Made by a program: the position numbers and the translations under genes. The notes under the pieces are model-generated. The model searched no databases. It was given only the letters and a program-made list of their open reading frames with translations, and was not told the origin of the DNA. From positions 186,001 through 250,000 of the forward strand of contig NZ_KB895541.1 in the NCBI RefSeq assembly GCF_000374925.1: DNA of 64,000 nt. Direction: 5' to 3'. The DNA comes from Arthrobacter sp. 131MFCol6.1. GTDB lineage: Bacteria > Actinomycetota > Actinomycetes > Actinomycetales > Micrococcaceae. Shown here in pieces: positions 17,047-24,973 of the stretch (the stretch's first letter is position 1; each line of letters starts with the position of its first letter).

Positions 17047-17520
17047 TCAGGACTGTGCCGGCTGCTGCCGGTTTTCGGACGCGACGACCTTGCGCTTGAT
17101 CCGGCCGAGCATGGCGGTCATTCCGCGCATGCGCAGCGGAGTGATGGCCCGGGTGAGGCCCAGGAGTTCGGGCATGTCGTCCGGGACGGCCAGGATTTCC
17201 GCGGCGCTGAGGCCGTCGAGTCCTTCGTGGAGCACTCCGGCAAACCCGCGGGTGGTCGGGGCCTCCTTGGGTGCCTTGAAGTAGAGCCGGACGCGCTCCG
17301 GAGCGGCGCCGTCGGCCTGTTCGGTCTCGACGGTGAGGAACAGCGGCGTCTGGCACTCCACGACCTGCTCGAGCAGCTCCGGGTGGTCCCGGAGCCGCTC
17401 CGGAAGTTCGGGAAGCCCCTGCGAGAACTCGAGGAGCAGCTGCAGCCGCTCTGCTTCGGTCAGGGCCTGGAAATCGTCGACAATGTCCGCCAGCGCGGCG
17501 GGGAGGGCTGAAGTATTCAT
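17047..17520 (-). CDS. sufE: SufE family cysteine desulfuration protein
   Basis: SufE accepts sulfane sulfur from a cysteine desulfurase. The 157 residues carry the sulfur-accepting cysteine in VVECQTPLFL, in the family position, and the trailing GFAGVLHEGLDGLSAAEIL and LTPLRMRGMTAML-like helices. Two ATG codons are adjacent (17523 and 17520); TAAGCT 7 nt before 17520 favours that one as a leaderless start. The neighbouring sseA suggests a small sulfur-trafficking pair. A short Gln/Glu-rich tail ends the protein. Confidence 0.9.
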   Translation of the reverse strand: MNTSALPAALADIVDDFQALTEAERLQLLLEFSQGLPELPERLRDHPELLEQVVECQTPLFLTVETEQADGAAPERVRLYFKAPKEAPTTRGFAGVLHEGLDGLSAAEILAVPDDMPELLGLTRAITPLRMRGMTAMLGRIKRKVVASENRQQPAQS

Positions 17521-17527
17521 CATTCCC

Positions 17528-17533
17528 AGCTTA
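17528..17533 (-). promoter_or_regulatory. Leaderless -10 box of sufE
   Basis: TAAGCT ends 7 nt before the ATG at 17520 on the minus strand. Confidence 0.5.
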
Positions 17534-17590
17534 CGCACGCGCGCCGATTGTGTCCCTGTCGCGTCCGGTCCCGCTCCATGGTGCCCGCGG

Positions 17591-18508
17591 CTAACGGCCG
17601 GCCGGAACCGCGCCGCGCTCGGCACCCTTGACGATCGGGACGCGCACGGCGTTGCCCCATTCGGTCCAGGAACCGTCGTAGTTCCGGACGGTCTCGAAGC
17701 CCAGCAGGTACTTCAGCGCAAACCAGGTGTGGCTGGACCGCTCGCCGATCCGGCAGTACGCCACGACGTCGTCGCCTTCGTTCAGCCCGGCCTCACCGAG
17801 GTACAGGGCCTCGAGCTCGCCGCGGTTCCGGTAGGTGCCGTCGCCGGCCGCCGCGCGGGCCCAAGGAATGGAGGCCGCCGTGGGAATGTGGCCGCCGCGC
17901 AGCGCGCCCTCTTCCGGGTAGGCGGGCATGTGGGTCCGCTGGCCGGTGTACTCCTCGGTCGAGCGGACGTCGATCAGCGGCTTGCCGAAGTGCGCCAGGA
18001 CGTCATCCTTGAAGGCGCGGATCGGGGCGTCGTCCCGCTCCACGACCGGGTAGTCGGCGGGGGTGGCGACGGTCGTGACGGTCGAGAGCGCCCGGCCTTC
18101 CGCGATCCACTTGTCCCGGCCGCCGTCCAGGAGCCGGACGTCCTCGTGGCCGAAGAGCGTGAAGACCCACAGGGCGTAGGCGGCCCACCAGTTCGACTTG
18201 TCGCCGTAAATGACCACCGTGCTGTCCCGGGAAATGCCCTTGGCCGCGGCCAGCGCGGCGAAGGCTTCGCCGTCGACATAATCGCGGGTCACCTCGTCGT
18301 TGAGGTCCGTGTGCCAGTCGATCTTCACTGCCCCGGGGATATGGCCGGTCTCGTACAGCAGGACGTCCTCATCGGATTCGACCACCACGAGATTGCCGCC
18401 GTCGAGGGCCCCGTCCTCGATCGCCGTGGCCAGCCACTCGGTGGACACCAGGCGGTCGGGGTGGGCGTAGGCGGCGAATTTCTCGTTCTGCTCAACGGGG
18501 TAGGACAT
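17591..18508 (-). CDS. sseA: Thiosulfate or 3-mercaptopyruvate sulfurtransferase (two rhodanese domains)
   Basis: This protein of 305 residues transfers sulfur from thiosulfate or mercaptopyruvate to an acceptor. It has an inactive N-terminal rhodanese domain (residues 20-140) and an active C-terminal one with the persulfide cysteine in [17 protein letters not shown]. The CRIGERS loop resembles actinobacterial CysA/SseA proteins annotated as thiosulfate sulfurtransferases. AAAGG lies 8 nt before the ATG. SufE is 70 bp downstream on the same strand but seems to have its own promoter. Confidence 0.9.
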   Translation of the reverse strand: MSYPVEQNEKFAAYAHPDRLVSTEWLATAIEDGALDGGNLVVVESDEDVLLYETGHIPGAVKIDWHTDLNDEVTRDYVDGEAFAALAAAKGISRDSTVVIYGDKSNWWAAYALWVFTLFGHEDVRLLDGGRDKWIAEGRALSTVTTVATPADYPVVERDDAPIRAFKDDVLAHFGKPLIDVRSTEEYTGQRTHMPAYPEEGALRGGHIPTAASIPWARAAAGDGTYRNRGELEALYLGEAGLNEGDDVVAYCRIGERSSHTWFALKYLLGFETVRNYDGSWTEWGNAVRVPIVKGAERGAVPAGR

Positions 18509-18735
18509 TGCGATGGCCTTTCACTGGAACGGTCAGGAGGCCGGGCGCGGAAAACTGTGCGCGGCGCCGGGCCTGTTACAACACTAGTCACGGGCCGGCG
18601 GGAATGCTCCACCGGGTTCACACGGGGAAATGTGGTCTTCCTCACGCCGGCCGCGGGTCCGCACGGGCGCAGGCGGGCCCGGCAGGCTTTGCCGGTATTC
18701 TTGCTGGGGACAAGAGACCAGCAGAACGGACCACC

Positions 18736-19773
18736 TTGGTACAGATCGAACAGCTCGCCGCCCGTACGCCGGCAGTTTCCGTGGATGAACTCCTCAATGG
18801 GTTCTATCCGTCGCCGCGGTTCGGTGAGGTGTCGTTTTCAAGCTACCGCCCCGATCCCGCCCAGCCCAGCCAGGCCCATGCGGTCCACGCGCTGCAGCAT
18901 TTTGCGGCGGGCGTGGGCGCACGCGACGGCGACGGCCTGTTCAAGCGGCTCTTCGGCAAGAAGGACACTTCCCGGGCCGGGATCTACCTCGACGGCGGAT
19001 TCGGCGTGGGCAAGACCCACCTGCTGGCTTCGCTGTGGCACGCCGCCCCCGGACCCAAGGCCTTCGGCACGTTCGTCGAATACACCAACCTCGTCGGTGC
19101 GCTGTCCTTCCGCAAGACCGTCGAGGCCCTGAGCCACTACAAGCTGGTCTGCATCGACGAATTTGAGCTCGATGATCCGGGCGACACGGTGCTCATGTCC
19201 CGGCTCATGCGTGAACTCGCCGACGCCGGCGTGAAGCTTGCCGCCACATCGAACACGCTGCCGGGGTCGCTCGGGGACGGGCGCTTCGCCGCCGTCGACT
19301 TCGCCCGCGAAATCCAGGTGCTGGCGGACCAGTTCGACGTCGTGCGGATCGACGGCGAGGACTTCCGCCACCGTGGCCTCCCGGCCGCGCCCGCGCCGCT
19401 GCGCAATGATGACCTGACCCACCAGATGCATGCCGAGTTCGACGGCAAGACCGTGGCCCGCGATGAGTTCAGCACCTTGATCAACCACCTGGCCGGCGTG
19501 CACCCGAGCCGCTACCGCCAGCTGCTGGAGGGGATCGAAGGCGTCGTCTGGAAGAACGTGCACACGATTACCGAGCAGGCCGTTGCGCTGCGCTTTGTGG
19601 TGCTGGCGGACCGGTTGTACGACAAGGACGTGCCCATCCTTGCCAGCGGCGTGCCGTTCGACCAGCTGTTCACCGAGGAAATGATGACCGGCGGGTACAT
19701 GAAGAAGTACTTCCGCGCCGTCTCCAGGCTCACCGCGCTGGCCCGCGAGGGCCAAAACCACGAACCGTCCTAG
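18736..19773 (+). CDS. zapE: AFG1/ZapE-like ATPase
   Basis: ZapE-type P-loop ATPases are linked to Z-ring dynamics in proteobacteria; their actinobacterial role is less clear. The 345 residues have Walker A GGFGVGKTH, Walker B LVCIDEFELDD, a sensor ATSN, and the family C-terminal part ILASGVPFDQLFTEEM and GGYMKKYFRAVSRL. I choose TTG at 18736 (VQIEQLAARTPAVSVDELL) because similarity starts there; the frame upstream is non-coding in character. The stop codon abuts an IS fragment, so the transcription end of this gene has probably been replaced. Confidence 0.88.
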   Translation: MVQIEQLAARTPAVSVDELLNGFYPSPRFGEVSFSSYRPDPAQPSQAHAVHALQHFAAGVGARDGDGLFKRLFGKKDTSRAGIYLDGGFGVGKTHLLASLWHAAPGPKAFGTFVEYTNLVGALSFRKTVEALSHYKLVCIDEFELDDPGDTVLMSRLMRELADAGVKLAATSNTLPGSLGDGRFAAVDFAREIQVLADQFDVVRIDGEDFRHRGLPAAPAPLRNDDLTHQMHAEFDGKTVARDEFSTLINHLAGVHPSRYRQLLEGIEGVVWKNVHTITEQAVALRFVVLADRLYDKDVPILASGVPFDQLFTEEMMTGGYMKKYFRAVSRLTALAREGQNHEPS

Positions 19774-19945
19774 GACCTGTCTCCCAATAGGGCGCTCCGG
19801 TTGACGGCGGTGTGCAGGTCCGCGGCTGAGCGGTAGGTGAGGGCGAGTTTGTCATAGCAGGTGGCCAGGGACCGCCATTGCTTGATGGCGTTGAGGCTGC
19901 GCTCGACGACGTTGCGCCGCTTGTATGCGCGCTGTTCAGCCTCCG
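19774..19945 (-). mobile_element. 3' fragment of an IS5-type transposase
   Basis: On the minus strand the DNA encodes about 55 residues including AYKRRNVVERSLNAIKQWRS and LATCYDKLALTYRSAADLHT, the C-terminal end of IS5/IS427-type DDE transposases. The frame closes in a stop that overlaps the zapE stop. The sequence gacctgtctcccaatag at 19774 looks like the IS terminal repeat. The 5' part of the transposase and the second end are missing, and the fragment runs directly into the end of the next gene. Confidence 0.8.
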
Positions 19946-20616
19946 ACGTGCCACGCATCGAGCACAACACGGCCACGCGGCGATTCCAGCGTCGCGGTGA
20001 GCGGTGCGTTCTGCACAGCGTCGATCGGCCTCGTGCGAACGGCCGGTAGCTTCAGCACATCGACCGCCTGGGGCGGAACGCCGCGCAGCACCAGGCCCTG
20101 CAGCGCCACATCCGTGAGGGGCATGTGGGCACACGGATGTTGCCCCTCCCATTCGATCAAGCTGGGCAGCGCGCCTGCGCATTCAGTGCGGCCGTCGTCG
20201 CGGACTGTGATTCGCCACTTCAACAGTCCGTGAGGCGTGTCGCGCTGCGCTGCCAGCAACTCGCCAGGGTTGAGGGCGAAGTTGGCAAGGTCCCTGCGCA
20301 GCATCTCGATCTTGCGCGTGCGCGCCACTGCGTGCACCAGCCGAGGGGATTCGCGGACAGCCTCGCGCACCTCGGGGCAGTCGAGCCCGAACCAGCGCGG
20401 CCTCCCCGGCGCCGGCGCGTCGGGATCGATCGCGATGACCTCGAGGTAGCAATCGGGGAAGCTCTCGCTGCTGACGGCAATCACTCGGTTGTGGGTACCC
20501 ATCAACGGATGCTTGCCACCTCCGGAGGGCTGAACGCCGAACGTTGCCCCGCACCAGGCTGCGCCTTGTTCCAGCGAATCGGCGGCGATGACCAGGTGAT
20601 CGATAACGGCGTTCAC
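19936..20616 (-). CDS. VOC superfamily (glyoxalase-like) protein, probably acquired
   Basis: The 226 residues begin with MNAVIDHLVIAADSLEQGAA, the first beta strand of a glyoxalase-like domain with a metal-binding type His, followed by HNRVIAVSSESFPDCYLEVI with a second metal-type Glu. The architecture fits the larger glyoxalase-3 type (PF13468) and proteins of this form are common in proteobacteria. Its 3' end overlaps the transposase fragment, and the last six residues (AWHVGG) may be read from IS DNA. No Shine-Dalgarno sequence is obvious. Its enzyme activity is unknown. Confidence 0.72.
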   Translation of the reverse strand: MNAVIDHLVIAADSLEQGAAWCGATFGVQPSGGGKHPLMGTHNRVIAVSSESFPDCYLEVIAIDPDAPAPGRPRWFGLDCPEVREAVRESPRLVHAVARTRKIEMLRRDLANFALNPGELLAAQRDTPHGLLKWRITVRDDGRTECAGALPSLIEWEGQHPCAHMPLTDVALQGLVLRGVPPQAVDVLKLPAVRTRPIDAVQNAPLTATLESPRGRVVLDAWHVGG

Positions 20617-20962
20617 AACTCAACCGTACCGCTCGGGGCGTTGCACAGATCGGCCCGGTACCCCTGCCGGCGACTCGCTTACAGGGCCCGGTAAAGCTGT
20701 CCCCAAGGGACAAATATCTGGCGAGCAACTAGCTCTGATTGGCCTGGAGGGAGCATTTGGTTGTCCTGCAACCCAACCATTGGGAGACACGTCCTGGCGC
20801 GACGCCCTCCAACTTCGACGCCCTCCAACGTCAGAAGCCAACCACAACGCTTGGTTTGGGGTGGCCTGTTTGGGGTGGCCTTGAATGCCAGAGGTGCCGT
20901 TAAATGCCGGAGGTGCCGGCGCCGCCTCTCGGCGGGACCGGCACCTCGCTGACGGATCTGGG
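20617..20962. other. Non-coding scar with three short tandem duplications
   Basis: No gene is visible in these 346 bp. Three separate direct duplications occur: cgacgccctccaac at 20800-20813 and 20816-20829; gtttggggtggcct at 20854-20867 and 20868-20881 (perfect and adjacent); and a 16-mer with one mismatch at 20884-20899 and 20903-20918. They lie between an IS fragment region and an ordinary core gene. Confidence 0.8.
20911..20946 (-). terminator. Hairpin after the MT0933-like gene
   Basis: Arms aggtgccgg (20911-20919) and ccggcacct (20938-20946) flank an 18-nt loop, 17 bp downstream of the stop on the minus strand. Pairing is GC-rich without a T tract. Confidence 0.5.
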
Positions 20963-21232
20963 TCAGAGGCCTGGCTGGCGGGGTTCCCCGGCTACGGGGG
21001 GCTCACCGGCTGCGGGAGTCTGATCGGCGACCGGGGCCGGGTTCGGCCGGTCGTTCGCCTTGTCCACGAAGTCGGAAGCGCCACGCTGCACGGCATCGAT
21101 CTTGTCGGCGTGCTTTCCGCCGGTCTTGGAGTCGACGAAGTCGCCTGCCTTTTCGATGCCGTCCTTGATGGCTTCTTCGTTGCCACCAATAACTTGCTGA
21201 GCCTTGCCCTTTAGATCGTCAAGTAAACCCAC
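20963..21232 (-). CDS. MT0933-like antitoxin family protein
   Basis: The 89 residues start VGLLDDLKGKAQQVIGGNEE and continue with IKDGIEKAGDFVDSKTGGKH, matching the small helical family named after M. tuberculosis MT0933 (Rv0909 type). The C-terminal third is Pro/Ala/Glu-rich and probably disordered. I choose the GTG at 21232 rather than 21238 because GGGAGG lies 5 nt before it. No toxin partner (Rv0910-like) is adjacent, so an antitoxin role here is doubtful. No signal peptide is seen. Confidence 0.8.
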   Translation of the reverse strand: MGLLDDLKGKAQQVIGGNEEAIKDGIEKAGDFVDSKTGGKHADKIDAVQRGASDFVDKANDRPNPAPVADQTPAAGEPPVAGEPRQPGL

Positions 21233-21392
21233 GGGCACCTCCCTTCGGTCGCGGAGCCAGATCGCTCCTAGCGCTCTCTACCCTAGCGGGAGGTGGCGGG
21301 GGTGCCAAGGGTGTCCGCCCAGAGGATAAAAGGTGGAAGGCCAGGTGCACAGGGTAGAAGGGCCCGGAGTACACCAATCCGCAGTGCACGAG

Positions 21393-21434
21393 CGAAGTAC
21401 ATAAAACGAAGTACACAAAAGAAGTACACAAAAA
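21393..21434. repeat. 14-bp tandem repeat, three copies
   Basis: Units cgaagtacataaaa (21393-21406), cgaagtacacaaaa (21407-21420) and gaagtacacaaaaa (21421-21434) are adjacent and nearly identical. The last one runs into the A tract beside the tRNA terminator. Confidence 0.85.
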
Positions 21435-21460
21435 AGAGCAGCTCCGGGGGAGCTGCTCTT
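21429..21460 (-). terminator. Rho-independent terminator of the tRNA array
   Basis: Arms at 21434-21445 and 21449-21460 (aagagcagctcc and its complement) form a 12-bp stem with a 3-nt loop. On the minus strand it is followed by a run of T. It lies directly after the last tRNA-Val. Confidence 0.85.
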
Positions 21461-21461
21461 G

Positions 21462-21536
21462 TGGTGGGCGATACTGGGATCGAACCAGTGACCTCTTCCG
21501 TGTCAGGGAAGCGCGCTACCGCTGCGCCAATCGCCC
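21462..21536 (-). tRNA. tRNA-Val(GAC), copy 1
   Basis: The minus strand folds as a cloverleaf with acceptor GGGCGAT/ATCGCCC, anticodon loop ctGACac in stem cttcc/ggaag, and TTCGATC T loop. CCA is encoded at 21464-21462. It is identical to the copy at 21703-21777. Confidence 0.95.
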
Positions 21537-21574
21537 GCAACCGGAAGGATCCGGAGTGGAGTTGTAATGAAGAG

Positions 21575-21647
<73 letters not shown>

Positions 21648-21702
21648 ATTTAGTCCATGCCGGCTGGGCCGGTGGTACTGCATCAAGCAAGTTGCCTTGC
21701 TC

Positions 21703-21777
21703 TGGTGGGCGATACTGGGATCGAACCAGTGACCTCTTCCGTGTCAGGGAAGCGCGCTACCGCTGCGCCAATCGCCC
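21703..21777 (-). tRNA. tRNA-Val(GAC), copy 2
   Basis: This is an exact second copy of the tRNA-Val at 21462-21536, including the encoded CCA. Confidence 0.95.
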
Positions 21778-21816
21778 CTTGCATCCGATCGAAACCGGAA
21801 ACCAGGGTTTTCACCG

Positions 21817-21887
21817 AGGTGGGTACGGGATTCGAACCCGTGTATACGGCTTTGCAGGCCGCTGCCTCGCCTCTCGGCCAACCCACC
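21817..21887 (-). tRNA. tRNA-Cys(GCA)
   Basis: The acceptor is GGTGGGT/ACCCACC, the anticodon loop is ctGCAaa, and the T loop reads TTCGAAT. CCA is not encoded. Confidence 0.95.
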
Positions 21888-21933
21888 GTGTAGACAGGAT
21901 TCCGAAGAACCTTTGCCGTGACAGTGTCCTGCG

Positions 21934-22006
<73 letters not shown>

Positions 22007-22384
22007 ATTGTTGGTGTACATTTCCTTGCCGCATTCGGCATTTCCTCGCGTTCCAACGAGTAAGAACTCTATAGGAGGTTCTGGGAATCTACAAATCGAG
22101 GCGCGTCTTCCCATGTTCCATGGCCCTGCTTCCCTGAGTTCTAGGGGATTTTGCTAATTACAGCGCTGTAATTTGCGGCGGCCTCAAGCGGTGGCCCGAG
22201 GCGGTGCAGGGGCTATCCCGGGACCACTGCCTGGGAGGAGTGGCGGGGTCCGTGGAGGATTGGTGGACATTACCTGCGCACGCGCCTGTTGCGGGGGAGC
22301 GTTGGCCACGGATCCGCGGCGCGGCCGGGTTCCCCGGGCCGATTTCTAAAATCCGCCCGGGTGGGCTAGCATTCAATGTCGTTA
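22007..22384. other. Divergent tRNA promoter region
   Basis: The 378 bp between the minus-strand tRNA array and the plus-strand tRNA-Val hold no convincing gene. An AT-rich patch around 22140-22175 includes an 18-bp palindrome. The promoters of both tRNA units must lie here, but no clear -35/-10 pair was identified. Confidence 0.6.
22156..22173. promoter_or_regulatory. Perfect 18-bp palindrome, operator candidate
   Basis: AATTACAGCGCTGTAATT is a perfect palindrome with 9-bp halves in an otherwise GC-rich region. Its size and symmetry fit a dimeric helix-turn-helix regulator. No protein gene next to it explains it. Confidence 0.55.
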
Positions 22385-22456
22385 GGGCGATTGGCGCAGT
22401 GGTAGCGCGCTTCGTTCACACCGAAGAGGTCACTGGTTCGAACCCAGTATCGCCCA
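22385..22456 (+). tRNA. tRNA-Val(CAC)
   Basis: The acceptor is GGGCGAT/ATCGCCC and the anticodon loop is ttCACac in stem cttcg/cgaag. The body is close to the tRNA-Val(GAC) copies on the other strand. CCA is not encoded. Confidence 0.95.
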
Positions 22457-22542
22457 CTAACGAAATGGTCTGTTCCGCTGACTCAGCGGGGCGGGCCATT
22501 TTGCTTTTCATCGTTGTCTGACCCCCGTGAAAGAGTCTTCAT

Positions 22543-23388
22543 ATGACCGCTCCACTCCTCGCCCACGCCACTGACTATGGCCGCATGTACGCCCGCTCCA
22601 CGTCCGCACAGTTCTCCGTCCCTTCCATCACCACGGTGATCGGCCAGCAGCCACACGGCCTGGATGGCTGGTTCGGGTATATGGGCGCGAACAGCCTGGC
22701 CCAGGATCCCGAGCTCCCCGGCATCCTGGGGAGCCCGGCCAAACTGCGCCAGGCGGTCAGCCGGGCAGCCAAGGCGGCGGAGTCGTACCGGGACGATGCC
22801 GCCAAGCGCGGCGACCGGGTCCACAACTACTGCGAGCAGGTTGCGCTGCGCGCGCTCGGCCGGCCGCACCAGATGAAGGAAACACGGGAGGCCCTGGCCA
22901 CCAACGGCGAGGAAGCCTTCGCGGCACGCTTCGACGAATGGTGGGAGCTCTTCGACGTTGAACCCATCGCCCCGGAAATTACGGTGTGGAACAAGACGGT
23001 CGGCTATGCCGGCACCCTGGACCTCGTGGCACGGATCAACGGCAGGACCTGTCTGATCGACTACAAGACCAAGGGCACCAGCCGGGACGGCACCGTCAAA
23101 CCACTGGATGACAAAGTGGTCATGCAGCTCGTGGCGGGCATGAAGGCGGAGGAAAGCCTCGTGGATCCCGTGGCGGGCGAATGGGAGGCCTGGCAGCACG
23201 GCGAGTCCCCGATCCTCCTGGCCGTGGCGGTCGGCGAGACCGAGGTCCGTCCGCAGCGGGCCAACCCCGAGGTCCTGAAGCACCACTGGTGGAAATTCTG
23301 TGCGCTGCGCCGCGTGTGGGAAATGTCCGCCGACACGGCGACCGCCGGAGCAGCACTGCTCCCGCTGGCGCCGCCCGTGAAGCGCTGA
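22543..23388 (+). CDS. Stand-alone PD-(D/E)XK nuclease-like protein
   Basis: The 281 residues hold a RecB/Cas4-type nuclease core: APEITVWN (Glu), GYAGTLDLVARI (motif II Asp), CLIDYKTKG (motif III D-x-K, Asp-Tyr-Lys) and VVMQLVAGMKAEES (motif with Gln). An upstream helix, KRGDRVHNYCEQVALRALGR, has the His usual in such folds. No helicase or other domain is attached. GAAAGAG lies before the ATG. It starts 86 bp after tRNA-Val(CAC) and its function is unknown; phage or plasmid exonucleases have the same layout, but it may be a core actinobacterial gene. Confidence 0.72.
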   Translation: MTAPLLAHATDYGRMYARSTSAQFSVPSITTVIGQQPHGLDGWFGYMGANSLAQDPELPGILGSPAKLRQAVSRAAKAAESYRDDAAKRGDRVHNYCEQVALRALGRPHQMKETREALATNGEEAFAARFDEWWELFDVEPIAPEITVWNKTVGYAGTLDLVARINGRTCLIDYKTKGTSRDGTVKPLDDKVVMQLVAGMKAEESLVDPVAGEWEAWQHGESPILLAVAVGETEVRPQRANPEVLKHHWWKFCALRRVWEMSADTATAGAALLPLAPPVKR

Positions 23389-23483
23389 ACAGATGCGCTG
23401 AACGGAAGCCCCGAACAGAAGCCGGGCAGCTGCAACTAAACTGGATTGGATCCCTAGCCGCCCACCGTGAGGACAGATTGCAC

Positions 23484-24056
23484 ATGGCCATTTTGAATAT
23501 CCGCATCATCGGGGATCCTGTGCTGCGCACAGTCGCCGATCCCGTGACGGAATTCGGGCCTGAACTGGCAAAGCTCGTCGCCGACATGACCGAAACCATG
23601 GAGGATGTCGAGGGCGCCGGCCTGGCCGCGCCCCAGGTCGGTGTGAGCCTGCGCGTCTTCACCTACCGGATCGGCGGCGTCGAGGGCCATATCGTCAACC
23701 CCGTGCTGGAAAACAGCGAGGACTTCCAGCCGGACCAGGTCGAGGGATGCCTGTCGATCCCGGGCCTGGGCTTCCCCGTCCGCCGCTACCGCCATACCCG
23801 GGTGACCGGCGTGGACCTGCAGGGCAACCCCGTCACCGTCGAGGGCGAGGACATGCTGGCGCGCTGCTTCCAGCACGAGACCGACCACCTCGACGGGATC
23901 CTCTACACCGATCGGCTCGAGGGCGAGGACCGTAAGGCCGCCCTGCGCGCCATCCGCAATGCCAACTACGACGCCATCACGGAACAGACAACCACCAAGC
24001 GCGCGAAGAGCGTCGGGACGAGCTTTGGCGGGTCCAGCTTCGGAATCACCCCGTGA
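23484..24056 (+). CDS. def: Peptide deformylase
   Basis: Def removes the formyl group from new proteins. The 190 residues hold all three metal motifs: GAGLAAPQVG, EGCLSIPG (cysteine ligand) and QHETDHLDG (HExxH). The ATG at 23484 begins MAILNIRIIGDPVLR, the normal N-terminus; the open frame upstream is a shadow. GAGGAC lies before it, and TAAACT near 23436 may be a -10 box. The stop overlaps the fmt start, so def and fmt, which act on the same formyl-methionine cycle, are coupled. Confidence 0.96.
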   Translation: MAILNIRIIGDPVLRTVADPVTEFGPELAKLVADMTETMEDVEGAGLAAPQVGVSLRVFTYRIGGVEGHIVNPVLENSEDFQPDQVEGCLSIPGLGFPVRRYRHTRVTGVDLQGNPVTVEGEDMLARCFQHETDHLDGILYTDRLEGEDRKAALRAIRNANYDAITEQTTTKRAKSVGTSFGGSSFGITP

Positions 24057-24973
24057 GGGTTCTCTTCGCGGGGACCCCTGCCGTCGCCGTGCCGTCCCTC
24101 GACGCCCTTGTTGGCGCCGGGTTCGACGTCGTCGCTGTCCTCACCCGCCCGGACGCACCGCTGGGACGCAAACGCGTCCTGACGCCGTCGCCCGTGGCCG
24201 CCAGGGCCGCAGAGCTCGGCATCGAGATCATCCACGCCGCCAAAGTCGATGCCGGGGTCACCGCCCGCATTGCCGCCGCAGCACCGGACGTCGCGGCGAT
24301 CGTGGCCTACGGCGGGCTGATTCCCCCTGCGGCCCTCGCTGTTCCCCGCCACGGCTGGGTGAACCTGCATTTCTCGCTGCTGCCGGCCTGGCGCGGCGCC
24401 GCCCCCGTGCAGCGCGCCGTCATCGCCGGCGACGACGTCACCGGTGCCGTCACCTTCCGCCTGGAGGAGGGGCTGGACACCGGCCCGGTCTTCGGAACCC
24501 TCACCGAGTCCGTGAACCCCGCCGATACCGCCGGGGCACTGCTCGAACGGCTCTCCCACAGCGGCGCGGTCCTGCTGGCCCAGACCCTGTCCGCGATCGA
24601 CGCCGGCAAAGCCGTCGCGCTGCCGCAGCAGGGCGATGTCAGCCTGGCACCCAAACTCAGCCTCGAGGACGGCCGGCTCGACTGGCAGCAGCCCGCTCTC
24701 GCGATCGGCCGCCGGGCCCGCGGCGTCACCCCGGAGCCGGGCGCCTGGACCCTGCTGGAGGGCCAGCGGATCAAACTGGAACCGGTCCTGCCGGCCGCGG
24801 ATTCAGCCGCGCTTCGGCCCGGACAGTTGGCCATGGACGGGAAACGGGTCCTCGTCGGTACGGGATCGCACCCGGTGGAATTGACGCGGGTCCAGCCCGC
24901 GGGCAAGAAAATGATGGCCGCCGCTGATTGGGCGCGTGGGCAGGCAACACTTGAAAGCGTGGTATTCGAATGA
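24053..24973 (+). CDS. fmt: Methionyl-tRNA formyltransferase
   Basis: Fmt formylates initiator Met-tRNA with 10-formyl-THF. The 306 residues begin VRVLFAGTPAVAVPSLDALV and contain the THF-binding and catalytic region NLHFSLLPAWRGAAPVQRAV with the His and Asn of the active site. The GTG overlaps the def stop (GTGA). The C-terminal OB-like domain is present (residues 215-306). The next gene rsmB starts within the last codon positions of fmt. Confidence 0.96.
   Translation: MRVLFAGTPAVAVPSLDALVGAGFDVVAVLTRPDAPLGRKRVLTPSPVAARAAELGIEIIHAAKVDAGVTARIAAAAPDVAAIVAYGGLIPPAALAVPRHGWVNLHFSLLPAWRGAAPVQRAVIAGDDVTGAVTFRLEEGLDTGPVFGTLTESVNPADTAGALLERLSHSGAVLLAQTLSAIDAGKAVALPQQGDVSLAPKLSLEDGRLDWQQPALAIGRRARGVTPEPGAWTLLEGQRIKLEPVLPAADSAALRPGQLAMDGKRVLVGTGSHPVELTRVQPAGKKMMAAADWARGQATLESVVFE

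Noticed and set aside
21393..21434. CRISPR-like array
   Set aside because: The units are 14 bp and directly adjacent, with no spacers.
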